The position numbers were made by a program, and so were the translations under genes. Shown here piece after piece: positions 49,089 to 59,020 of a DNA stretch of 64,000 nucleotides; within the stretch, counting starts at the first letter, position 1, and every line of letters starts with the position of its first letter. The stretch lies in contig JAVRFV010002317.1 of NCBI GenBank assembly GCA_032716605.1, forward strand, positions 248,001-312,000, read 5' to 3'. This DNA is from Paralithodes platypus (taxonomy: Eukaryota > Arthropoda > Malacostraca > Decapoda > Lithodidae). The notes under the pieces were generated by a model that worked only from the letters and a program-made list of their open reading frames with translations, searched no databases and was not told where the DNA came from.

Positions 49089-50072
49089 ATGATGACCGGC
49101 AGAGGTGGGGGTTCCTCCTAAGCAGTCCTTGGTCCTCCTGCTGCTGACCCTGCTGGTTCCGCCGTATGCTGGCCAGGTGTGTCCCATTCTCTTATCGGGG
49201 GACAGTCTCAAAGCCCCATTACCGCTACCAATCACCGTGCAATTGTTCCCTGTGAGACATAACCCAAGGTGGATGGTCTATTGGGAGCTGTTGACAGCGG
49301 AGGGCTCGCCAGCTGCCTGTTTGGTCATGGATAATTCTCCCATCGGCAATACCATCCATTCGGCTGGTGTCGGCTGTCTCAATGTCACCAGCTGGGAACA
49401 CGCGGCTGTAGGGCCTCCATTTGCCTTTGGGGAGTGGCACAATATCTTCACTTTCTTTCTGACAGCTTCTAGCAACAGCTTCACTGTCCAGCTGAATCAA
49501 AAGGAGGTTGGCGAACTAACCCAAGAAACCAAATTTGAGAGTCACTATGGTAGACCGGGTGAACACGACCTATGGGGGACCAACGATTAGGTTCCACAGC
49601 TTTGAGGTCATGGATAATGGGTGCCTAGCTCTGACAGAGTGTGACAATGGGTGGAGCCGCCTCAGCCTGGCGCCCTCTGATCTCATCCGACTCTCCGCGG
49701 AGGCCGGAAGTGAGAAAATTTTAGTCAAAGTGTCTCTCTCCTTCTGTTTCCCCTACCCTAATTATGCCATATACAGCACGCATGGAACCCGAGAGGCACT
49801 TCACTTCAACTTAACTTACTCCCGAGGTGATCACTACCACACTCTCACGGCCGATCTTAACTCCAACACCATTCTCTCCATCACGAGTGTACGCAACGGA
49901 CAACGGGAGGACTGCTGGGCATTGGTACTCGTTGGGTGGCAAGGGTGCGAGGGTCATTCCTAATTGTGTTTCTAGTCAAGCTGGTATTTCGCTTTCCGCT
50001 ATTCTGCTCTCATCCCCAATTAGCATTCTAGCTAGAAGATTATCCATTTTATTTCTGCAACAAATCTTTTAG
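49089..50072 (+). pseudogene. G1: secreted glycoprotein family, broken copy
   Basis: First recognisable copy of an unrecognised gene family. Order in the family: short N-terminus with GGGIPPKQ, hydrophobic signal peptide, a first cysteine-containing region (WELLTAEG...ACLVM...GCLNVTSW), FTFFLTASSNSFTVQLNQKE, a second region (GCLALTECDNGW, CFP, LNLTYSRGDH, TLTADLNSNTILS), PNCVSS, and a hydrophobic tail. G1 has three breaks: about 8 nt missing right after the start ATG (near 49105), a frameshift near 49530, and another near 49915 before the tail. A poly(A) signal AATAAA is at 50186. The copy follows a CTGTAATTTACAG splice-acceptor-like motif. Function unknown. Confidence 0.8.
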
Positions 50073-50590
50073 CGGGCAAAATAATGACCTTATGGGGATA
50101 TTTGATTGACAACCCTGGACACTGAACCCCCTTCGGGGGGGGGGGGGGGGGGGGGGAAAACGGCCTGCACTGATTTTGTTTTGACAATAAACTGTATTAA
50201 CCAGAAAATTCGTTTCATTTCCCACCTTACCAGCCCTCTTTATGTAAACTTTTTGGGGAAAATATTATGTTGGTCAAGTAATTGATAATATATGGCTAGA
50301 AAAAAGTTTATTGAAAACAAAATCATACCACACACACACACACACACACGTGACGGAGGTGTGAGTAGTATACGCCTCTATATAAAAAAAAAAGGGTGGC
50401 CGTATAGGCTAAACAACAAATACCTTACTTACCACATTCGGATCGGGTAATAAGTCCCACAGTAATCCGCAGCCGCACGAATCCTCCGGGGGGGGGAGAT
50501 TACCCACTTTCATTGGGAGGTTTAAATAAAATATATTAGTAGTGCTCCTCCTAAAATATATGGTGTTTATAACCATGCTGTAATTTACAG

Positions 50591-51645
50591 ATGGCCGGCA
50601 GAGATCCTGGAGGTGGGATTCCTCCTAAGCAGTCCTTGGTCCTCCTGCTACTGACCCTGTTGGTTCCGCCATATGCTGCTGGCCAGGCGTGTCCCATTCT
50701 CTTATCGGGGGACAGTCTCAAAGCCCCATTACCGCTACCAATCACCCTACAATTGATACCTAAATGGCATACCTCAAGGTGGACGGTCTATTGGGAGCTG
50801 TTGACAGCGGAGGGCTCGCCAGCGCCTGTTTGGTCATGGATAATTCTTTCTTCAACAACAACACCATCCGTTCGGCCGGTGTCGGCTGTCTCAATGTCAC
50901 CAGCTGGGAACACGCGGCTGTAGGGCCTCCATTTATCCTAGGGGAGTGGTTCGAATTCTTCACTTTCTTTCTGACAGCTTCTAGCAACAGCTTCACTGTC
51001 CAGCTGAATCAAAAGGAGGCTGGCGAACTAACCCAAGCAACCGTGTCGCGAGTAACTATGGTAGACCGCGTGAACATGACCGATGGGGGACCAACGATTA
51101 GGTTCTCCAAACTTGAGGTCACGGATGATGATGATGGATGCCTAGCTCCGATAGGGTGTGAATGGGGATGGAGCCACCTCAGCCTGGCGCCCTCTGATCT
51201 CATCCGACTCGCCCCGGAGGCCGGAAGTGAGGAAATTTTAGTCACAGTGTCGCTCGCCCTCTGTTTCCCCGACCCTAATTATGCCATATACAACACGCAT
51301 GGAACCCGAGAGGCACTTCACTTAAACCTAACTTACTCCCGAGGTGATCACTTCCATACTCTCACGGCCGATCTTAACTCCAACACCATTCTCTCCATCG
51401 CGGGTGTACGCAACGGACAACGGGATGACTGCTCTAGGGATTGGTACTCGTTGGGTGTCAAGGGTGCGAGGGTCATTCCTAATTGTGTTTCTAGTAAAGC
51501 TGGTGGTTCGCTTTCCGCTATTCTGCTCTCATCCCCAATTAGCATTCTAGCTAGAAGATTATTCATTTTATTTCTGCAACACAATCTTTTAGCGGGCAAA
51601 ATAATGACCTTATGGGGATATTTGATTGCCAACCCTGGATACTGA
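50591..51645 (+). pseudogene. G2: secreted glycoprotein family, one frameshift
   Basis: Nearly complete copy. ATG at 50591 follows CTGTAATTTACAG directly. Residues about 15-36 form a signal peptide (SLVLLLLTLLVPPYAAG) and the mature part would start near QACP. Eight cysteines are spaced through the protein, with N-glycosylation sites at NVT, NMT and NLT. The C-terminus has PNCVSSKAGG followed by a long hydrophobic tail, like a GPI-anchor signal. The only lesion seen is one missing base near 50823, inside the segment just before the ACLVM motif. Length would be about 350 residues, slightly longer than G4 at the tail. Poly(A) signal at 51668-51673. It is almost identical to G4 in sequence and upstream flank. 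The fold is not recognised; the beta-rich look suggests a lectin-like or jelly-roll domain, which is a guess. Confidence 0.8.
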
Positions 51646-52029
51646 ACCCCCTTCCTTTTGTTTTGACAATAAACTGTATTAACCAGAAAATTCGTTTCAT
51701 TTCCCACCTTCCTAGCCCTCTTTATGTAAACTTTTTGGAGAAAATATTATGTTGGGGGATTAATTGATAATATATGGCTAGAAAAAGTTTATTGAAAAAA
51801 AAAATCATACCACACACACACACACATACACTTGACGGAGGTGTGAGTAGTATACCCTCTATATAAAAAAAAAAGGGTGGCCGTATAGGCTAAACAACAA
51901 ATACCTTACTTACCACATTCGGATCCGCTAAAGGGTTAATTAACCCCTGACGCAATTTTGAGGACATCGGGGGTATTTCTGCTGTGGGCAGGAAACTAAT
52001 TTTGGAGAGGTATTGAGAGAATTATTATT

Positions 52030-52080
52030 GCTAATCTGGCAACCTCTGAGTTATAAAAAAAAATGATGGCGGGTAAGTCA
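52030..52080 (+). promoter_or_regulatory. TATA-like box and splice-donor-like site upstream of G3
   Basis: GAGTTATAAAAAAAAATGATGGCGGGTAAGTC combines a TATAAAA motif (about 52052), an ATGATGGCG and a GGTAAGT donor consensus. An acceptor-like CTGTAATTTACAG lies 190 bp downstream, just before the G3 start. The same arrangement recurs before G5 (55207-55230). A short leader exon and intron is plausible; the shortest reading of the joined exons does not stay open from the upstream ATG. Confidence 0.4.
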
Positions 52081-52274
52081 CTCACACACACATATTATAT
52101 CTGTGAGCTTTTTAGTTAGTGGTGTGTCTCCTTCGCATCTAGTAACGCGCCGCCGCCGCACCAACCTCAGGTTCGGGGGGGAGATCACCCACTTTCATTG
52201 GGAGGTTTAAATAAAATATATTAGTAGTGCTCCTCATAAATATATGGTGTTTATAACCATGCTGTAATTTACAG

Positions 52275-53279
52275 ATGACCGGCAGAGATCCTGGAGGTGG
52301 GATTCCTCCTAAGCAGGCCTTGGTCCTCCTCCTACTGACCCTGTTGGTTCCGTGTGCTGGCCAGACGTGTCCCATTCTCTTAGAGGGATAGTCTCAAATC
52401 CCCACTACCGCTGACAATCACCGGGCAGTTGATACCTAAATGGCATACCTCAACGTGGACGGTCTATTGGGAGCTGTTGACAGCGGAGGGCTCGCCAGCT
52501 GCCTGTTTGGTCATGGATAATTCTCTCATCGACACATACCATCCGTTCAGCCGGTGGCGGCTGTCTCAATGTCACCAGCTGGAACCACGCGGCTGTCTGG
52601 CCGCCATTTGTCCGAGGGGGGAGAGAAGTGGTACGATATCTTCACTTTCATTCTGACAGCTTCTAACAACAGCTTCACTGTCCAGTTGAATCAAAAGGAG
52701 GCTGGCGAACTGACCCAAGAAACCAATTTTCGAGTAACTGTGGTAGACCGGGTGAAGATGACCTCTGAAGGACCACCGATTAGGTTCCCCAAGCTTGAGG
52801 TCATGGATGATGATGGGTGCCTAGCTCTGACAGGGTGTGACGATGGGTGGAGCTACCTCAGCCCAATGCCCTCTGATCTCATCCTCCTCTCCCCGGAAGC
52901 CGGAAGTGAGGAAATTGTAGTCAAAGGGTCTCTCTCCTTCTGTTTCCCCTCCCCTAATTATGCCGTGTACAGCACGCATGGAACCCGAGAGGCACTTCAC
53001 TTCAACTTAACTTACTCCCGAGGTGATCACTACCACACTCTCACGGCCGATCTTAACTCCAACACCATTCTCTCCGTCACGAGGGAACGCAAGGGAGAAC
53101 GGGAGGACTGCTCTGGGTATTGGTACTTGTTGGGTATCAAGGGTGCGAGGGTCATTCCTAATTGTGTTTCTAGTAAAGCTGCTATTACGGGTAATTCACT
53201 TTACGTTATTCTACTCTCATCCCCAATTAGCATTCTAGCTAGAAGATTATCCATTTTATTTCTGCAACAAATCTTTTAG
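52275..53279 (+). pseudogene. G3: secreted glycoprotein family, several breaks
   Basis: ATG at 52275 directly after CTGTAATTTACAG. The N-terminus and signal peptide are intact (QALVLLLLTLLVPCAGQTC), but the frame meets TAG near 52390 because the SGDSL segment is altered. Further frameshifts lie near 52535 (before the TIRSAG motif) and near 52615 (after PPF). From there the frame is open to 53279 through FTFILTASNNSFTV, GCLALTGCDDGW, LNLTYSRGDHYH and the hydrophobic tail. Poly(A) signal at 53399-53404. The G-rich tract at 53340-53370 is also found behind G1 but not behind G2 or G4. Confidence 0.8.
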
Positions 53280-53803
53280 CGGGCAAAATAATGACCTTAT
53301 GGGGATATTGATTGACAACCCTGGACACTGAACCCCCTTCGGGGGGGGGGGGGGGGAGGGGGGGGGGGGAATACGGCCTGCACTGATTTTGTTTTGACAA
53401 TAAACTGTATTAACCAGAAAATTCGTTTCATTTCCCACCTTACCAGCCCTCTTTATGTAAACTTTTTGGAGAAAATATTATGTTGGTCAAGTAATTGATA
53501 ATATATGGCTAGAAAAAAGTTTATTGAAAACAAAATCATACCACACACACACACACACACACGTGACGGAGGTGTGAGTAGTATACGCCTCTATATAAAA
53601 AAAAAAGGGTGGCCGTATAGGCTAAACAACAAATACCTTACTTACCACATTCGGATCGGGTAATAAGTCCCACAGTAATCCGCAGCCGCACGAATCCTCC
53701 GGGGGGGGGAGATTACCCACTTTCATTGGGAGGTTTAAATAAAATATATTAGTAGTGCTCCTCCTAAAATATATGGTGTTTATAACCATGCTGTAATTTA
53801 CAG

Positions 53804-54781
53804 ATGGCCGGCAGAGATCCTGGAGGTGGGATTCCTCCTAAGCAGTCCTTGGTCCTCCTGCTACTGACCCTGTTGGTTCCGCCATATGCTGCTGGCCAGG
53901 CGTGTCCCATTCTCTTATCGGGGGACAGTCTCAAAGCCCCATTACCGCTACCAATCACCCTACAATTGATACCTAAATGGCATACCTCAAGGTGGACGGT
54001 CTATTGGGAGCTGTTGACAGCGGAGGGCTCGCCAGCGGCCTGTTTGGTCATGGATAATTCTTTCTTCAACAACAACACCATCCGTTCGGCCGGTGTCGGC
54101 TGTCTCAATGTCACCAGCTGGGAACACGCGGCTGTAGGGCCTCCATTTATCCTAGGGGAGTGGTTCGAATTCTTCACTTTCTTTCTGACAGCTTCAAGCA
54201 ACAGCTTCACTGTCCAGCTGAATCAAAAGGAGGCTGGCGAACTAACCCAAGCAACCGTGTCGCGAGTAACTATGGTAGACCGGGTGAACATGACCGATGG
54301 GGGACCAACGATTAGGTTCTCCAAACTTGAGGTCACGGATGATGATGATGGATGCCTAGCTCCGATAGGGTGTGAATGGGGATGGAGCCACCTCAGCCTG
54401 GCGCCCTCTGATCTCATCCGACTCGCAGCCGGAAGTGAGGAAATTGTAGTCACAGTGTCGCTCGCCCTCTGTTTCCCCGACCCTATTTATGCCATATACA
54501 ACACGCATGGAACCTGAGAGGCACTTCACCTAAACCTGACTTACTCGCAAAGTGATAGTTTCCACACTCTCACGGCCGATTTTAACTCCAACACCATTCT
54601 CTCCATCGCGAGTGTACGCAACGGACAACGGGACGACTGCTCTAGGGATTGGTACTTTTTGGGTGTCAAGGGTGCGAGGGTCATTCCTAATTGTGTTTCT
54701 AGTAAAGCTGGTGGTACAATGGGTAATTTGCTGCTCTACATTAGAAGATTATTCATTTTATTTCTGCAACACACCATTTAA
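53804..54781 (+). pseudogene. G4: secreted glycoprotein family, single in-frame stop
   Basis: The best-preserved copy. From ATG 53804 to TAA 54779-54781 the frame is continuous over 325 codons except for one TGA at 54515-54517, where the other copies have CGA (arginine) in the NTHGT(R)EAL context. Signal peptide, eight cysteines, NVT/NMT/NLT sequons and hydrophobic tail (RRLFILFLQH) are all in frame. The ATG directly follows CTGTAATTTACAG. Poly(A) signal at 54852-54857. A C-to-T change explains the stop. It could be a pseudogene, a polymorphism or a read-through codon; read-through has no support beyond the intact downstream frame. Confidence 0.82.
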
Positions 54782-55206
54782 CCAACCCTTTAGCGGGCAA
54801 ATGACCTTGCGACAACCCTGGATACTGAACGAACCTTCCTTTTGTTTTGACAATAAACTGTATTTAACCAGAAAATTCGTTTCATTCTTTATGTAAACTT
54901 TTTGGAGAAAATATTATGTTGGGGGGGATTAATTGATAATACATCTCATGTCTTGGCTAGAAAAAAGTTTATTGTAAAAAAAAAAAAAATCATACCACAT
55001 ACACGTGACGAGGTGTGGATCTAAATACCCAAAACAAAAAGTGGCCGTATAGGCTTTAAATCCTTACTTACCACATTCGGATCCGCTAAAGGGTTAATTA
55101 ACCCTGACGCAATTTTGAGGACATCGGGGGTATTTCTGCTGTGGGCAGAAAACTAATTTTGGAGAGGTATTGAGAGAATTATTATTGCTAATCTGGCAAC
55201 CTCTGG

Positions 55207-55230
55207 GTTATAAAAAAAAATGATGGCGGG
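55207..55230 (+). promoter_or_regulatory. TATA-like box and splice-donor-like site upstream of G5
   Basis: TTATAAAAAAAAATGATGGC with GGGTAAGTC repeats the arrangement at 52030-52080. It belongs to the duplicated 3.2-kb unit. Confidence 0.35.
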
Positions 55231-55441
55231 TAAGTCACACACACACACATATTATATCTGTGAGCTTTTTAGTTAGTGGTGTGTCTCCTTCGCATCTAGT
55301 AACGCGCCGCCGCCGCCGCACACCAACTCAGGTTCGGGGGAAAAGATCACCCACTTTCATTGGGAGGGTTAAATAAAATATATTATAGTGCTCCTCATAA
55401 TAAATAATTATATAACCATGCTGTAATTTCCAGGAAACATC

Positions 55442-56538
55442 ATGATGACCGGCAGAGATCTGGAGGTGGGATTCCTCCTAAGCAGGCCTTGGTCCTCCTC
55501 CTCCTACTGACCCTGCTGGTTCCGTGTGCTGGCCAGACGTGTCCAGAGGGATAGTCTCGAATCCCCACTACCGCTGCCAATCGCCGTGCAGTTGGAGCTG
55601 AGTAATTACCCAACGTGGACTACCTATTGGGAGCTGTTGACAGCGGAGGGCGAACCAGTCGCCTGTTTGGTCATGGAGGCCTCATCTGACACCATCACCA
55701 CCATCCGTTCAGCTGGTGGCGGCTGTCTCAATGTCACCAGCTGGGACCACGCGGCTGTCTGGCCGCCATTTGTCCGAGGGGGAGAGAAGTGGTACAATCT
55801 CTTCACTTTTTTTCTGACAGCTTCTAACAACAGCTTCACTGCCCAGTTGAATCAAAAGGAGTCTGGCGAACTGACCCAAGAAACCATTTTGCGAGAAACT
55901 ATGGTAAACCGGGTGAACACGACCTCTGGGGGACCAAAGATTAGGTTCCCCAACCTTGAGATCATGGATGATGATGATGGATGCCTAGCTCTGACAGAGT
56001 GTGACAACGGGTGGAGCTACCTCAGCCTGGCACCCGCTGATCTCATCCGACTCTCCCCGGAAAACGTTGAGGAAATTGTAATCAAAGTGTCGCTCTCCAC
56101 CTGTTTCCCCACATACAATATAGCCGTGTACAGCACGCGTGGAACCCAAGAGGCACTTCACTTCAACGTAACTTACTCCCGAGGTGATCGCTACCACACT
56201 CTCACGGCCGATCTTAACTCCAACACCACCATTCTCTCCGTCACGAGGGAACACCACGGAGAGAAAGACTGCTCTGGGGATTGGTATTTGTTGGTGTCAA
56301 TGGGGCGAAGGTCGTTCCTAATTGTGTTTCTAGTAAAGCTACTATTATTACGGGTAATTCGCTTTCCATTATTCTGCTCTCATCCCCAATTAGTGTAATA
56401 ATTTCAATTGTTTTATCTAGTACAATATGGGGATATTTGCGACAACCCGGTGTGCCCGGTGAAACTGGCCACTTGGAGTATACGGCCGTACTCACACATG
56501 TGTGGTATAATTTTGTTTTGTTTTACAATAAACTGTAG
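55442..56538 (+). pseudogene. G5: secreted glycoprotein family, broken at both ends
   Basis: Tandem ATGs at 55442 and 55445 after a CTGTAATTTCCAG acceptor-like motif. One base is missing in the GATCCTGGAGG segment (near 55456), putting the signal peptide out of frame. A second deletion affects CPILLSGD near 55545. The middle is open from 55526 to 56398 and contains all central motifs (WELLTAEG, CLNVTSW, FTFFLTASNNSF, FNVTYSRGD). A frameshift near 56290 moves the PNCVSSK and hydrophobic tail to another frame, which runs to 56538. Poly(A) signal at 56527-56532. The sequence is intermediate between G1-G4 and G6-G7 (for example SPENVEEI in place of an EAGSEEI). Confidence 0.8.
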
Positions 56539-56875
56539 TATTTAACCAGAAAATTTGTTTTGTTTTGTTTCCACCTCTATATTTTTGGAGAAACCAGGCT
56601 ATATACCGTTATATATCTTTGTGTTTGTGAAAATATTATTTCGGAAAATATATAGGGTTATTGAGTCAAGAAACGAGTTTTCTGGAGGGGTGGTCGAAGC
56701 GGCGAGAAAATTACTCGTACATTCGGATCTGCTAAAGGGTTAAACAAAATCATCATCATATCTTGGTGTGGTGTCTCCTTCGCATCTAGCTGGTAACGTG
56801 CCGCAACCGTAGGCCCCCCCCCCAAAAAAAAAAATATATATATAAACAAAAATATATCTATATAAACATGTTTAA

Positions 56876-56960
56876 TTTAATAAAAAAAACACCAGTTAAT
56901 TAGTCTTTTTTTTAATCCGAATAAGTTACATAAAAAAGTGCATTCTGTTAAAGGGTAATT
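56876..56960 (-). repeat. Inverted copy of the flank behind the ATPase beta-like gene
   Basis: The minus strand reads CCCTTTAACAGAATGC, then TATGTAACTTATTCGGATTAAA, GACTAATTAACTGGTGTTTT. The plus strand at 63735-63835 reads CCCTCTAGCAGAATGC, TATGTAACTTATTCGGATTAA, GACTAATTAACTGGTGTTTT. The two lie about 6.9 kb apart in opposite orientation. Confidence 0.85.
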
Positions 56961-57079
56961 TCCGCAAATAAGGCCATTTAAGGCCAAATAAGGCCATTTA
57001 CCCGCTAAATACTGTAAAAAAAAAACACAGTATGGCTCTAAATAAAAACAAAAAGGGCCTGAATAAACAAACCCCCGGA

Positions 57080-57534
57080 GGCTCCGTGGGTTGTCGATCG
57101 GCCTCGGCCTCGGCCTCGATGGTGACACCGTCGGGGGTAGTTTCGCCGACACCGGCCGCCGCCAACATCTTTGTGATGATAGGGTTGCAGATCTGTTCAA
57201 TTTGTGTCTGCCTGCGTGTATACTCTGCCATTTCGACCACCCGTGAGGTATCCAACCACTTGACGGTATCGCCACAGGCTTCCATTATCTTATTACGGTC
57301 CTCCTCCTCCTCTAAGTTAGCCGCGGTACGCATCACGTTGAAGCAATAGGATTGCAGCGCATTCTTGGCATATGCGCGATCCCTCTTCTTCTCATCTTCA
57401 TATTTGTACTGCTTGGCATCCTGCACCATGCGCTCGATCTCCCCCTTGCTGAGACGTCCCTGTCATTGGTGATTGTAATCTTGCTCTCTTTACCCGTCGA
57501 CTCGATCCCAGCAGACACATTGAGTATACCGCAG
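57080..57534 (-). pseudogene. Hsp70 C-terminal fragment, frameshifted and truncated
   Basis: The minus strand starts inside the Hsp70 substrate-binding domain (GILNVSA, STGKESKITITNDRD) and continues into the helical lid (IERMVQDAKQYKYEDEKKRD, AKNALQSYCFN, WLD, EQICNPIITKM). Hsp70 is a cytosolic ATP-dependent chaperone; the whole nucleotide-binding domain is absent here. One base appears to be missing near 57465, between the NDR and LSKGEIER segments. The end reads TIEAEAEADRQPTEPPG and runs on into spacer; the canonical cytosolic EEVD end is not seen. The right boundary is a sharp junction at about 57534 with gene copy G6. No intron is visible. It is either a retrocopy/pseudogene scrap or a remnant of a captured gene. 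Confidence 0.9.
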
Positions 57535-57536
57535 AG

Positions 57537-58488
57537 GCAGAGACTGTTCTGGAGGTGGGATTCCTTATCTGTCCTTGGTCCTGCTGCTACTGACCCTGGT
57601 GGTTCCGTGTGCTGGCCAGACGTGTCGCGTCCTCCTATCAGATGACAGTCTCAAAGCCCCCCTACCGCTGCCAATTGCCATACAATTGCAGCCTCGGCCT
57701 CTGTACCCAAAATGAATGACCTATTGGGAGCTGTTGACGGTGGAAGGCGGCGAGCCAGCTGCCTGTTTGGTCATGGGGGCATCTCGTGGCACCAACAACA
57801 ACACCATCCGTTCAGCTGGTGTCGGCTGTCTCAATGTCGCCAGCTGGGAAAACGAGGTTGTCTGGCCGGAGTCACTTTCTTTCTGAAAGCTTCTGACAAA
57901 GGCTTCACTGTCCAGCTGAATCAAAAGGAGTCTGGCGAACTGACCCAAGAAACCATTTTCCCAGTAACTGTGGTAGACCGGGTGAACACGACCTTTGGGG
58001 GACCAAAGATTAAGTTCCCCGACTTTGAGGTCATGGATGATGGGTGCCTAGCACTGACAGAGTGGTGTGACAGTGGGTGGAGTTACCTCAAAATGGCGCC
58101 CTCTACCGATCTCATCCGACTCTCCCCGGAAGACGTTGAGGAAATTATAGTCGCAGTGGCGCTCCCCAAGTGTTTCTCCGGCTACCATTATGCCATGTAC
58201 AATACACATGGAACCCGAGAGATAATTCACTTCAACGTAACGTACTCCCGAGATGATACCTACGACACTCTGACGGCCGATTTCAACTCCCACACCATTC
58301 TCTCCATCATGACGGCACACTACGGATACCGTAACTGCTCTGGGGATTTGTACTTGTTAAGTGTCAATGGTGCGAGGGTCATTCCTAATTGTCTTTCTAG
58401 TAAAGTCAATTCGCTTTCCGCTATTCTGCTCTCCTCTCCACTTAGCACACTAAGTATTGCTAGCGTTACTCTATTATTCGCATTTTAG
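57537..58488 (+). pseudogene. G6: secreted glycoprotein family, 5' end lost
   Basis: The copy starts inside the N-terminal segment at the Hsp70 junction, so its start codon and upstream region are missing. The signal peptide region (LSLVLLLLTLVVPCAG) is readable. A TGA at 57713-57715 replaces the conserved tryptophan before TYWELLTVEG, and a deletion of about 10 nt near 57868 shifts the frame after NEVVWP. The frame is then open to 58488 through FTVQLNQKES, GCLALTEWC, CFSGYHYAMY, FNVTYSRDD and PNCLSSK with a hydrophobic tail. Poly(A) signal AATAAA at 58561. With G7 it forms a separate subfamily (TEWC, YDTLTAD). Confidence 0.78.
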
Positions 58489-58564
58489 CTCATCTCAGTA
58501 GGGTCCCGCCGTATTACTCACACCTCCATCACTAATATGGTATGATTGTTTTTTGTTTACAATA

Positions 58565-58910
58565 AACTGTATTTACATTTCCGCCTTGACTCACTCTCTT
58601 TATGTAATTATTTTGGGATATACCGCAAGATTGACTTGACCAAAAATAACTGGCGACACCTTGGCTCACTCTCTTCACGTATTTGGAGAGATTGACTTGA
58701 TCTAAAAATAAATATTGGCTCACACTCTCTTCACGTAAACTCTCAGGAAAAGAAATTTTGTTTTTTTTGGAGAGATTGATATTTTCTCCAAAAAGTATTG
58801 CATAAACTCTCAGACAAATATTTTTGGGAGAAACCAGGCTATAACCGAAAATTTAGCTAGTGTCTATAAACACTAACCTAGCCTTTCCAGAGAGAGAGAG
58901 AGAGAGCTAT
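58565..58910. repeat. AT-rich spacer with repeated TCACTCTCTT / AAACTCTCAG motifs
   Basis: Repeats of TGACTCACTCTCTT, TGACTTGACCAAAAATA and GTAAACTCTCAG(G/A)AAA, with GGGAGAAACCAGGCTATA. No gene. The same motifs recur at 60090-60560 and 62690-62930. Confidence 0.7.
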
Positions 58911-59020
58911 TTTGGGCCGTGGAAACACGTAAAAGGGGGTGGTGGTCTCGGCGAGCGCTCACACTCGGTCAGGTTCACGTCCCGGGAGCATCTGACCAAA
59001 CTAAACCGGCGTCAGGGGCA

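Noticed and set aside
54515..54517. Programmed read-through or recoding of the TGA in G4
   Set aside because: No structural signal was seen and other copies have CGA here. A simple C-to-T mutation is sufficient.
57032..57645. Plus-strand ORFs of 105 and 97 residues
   Set aside because: Antisense shadows of the Hsp70 fragment, running into G6 out of frame.
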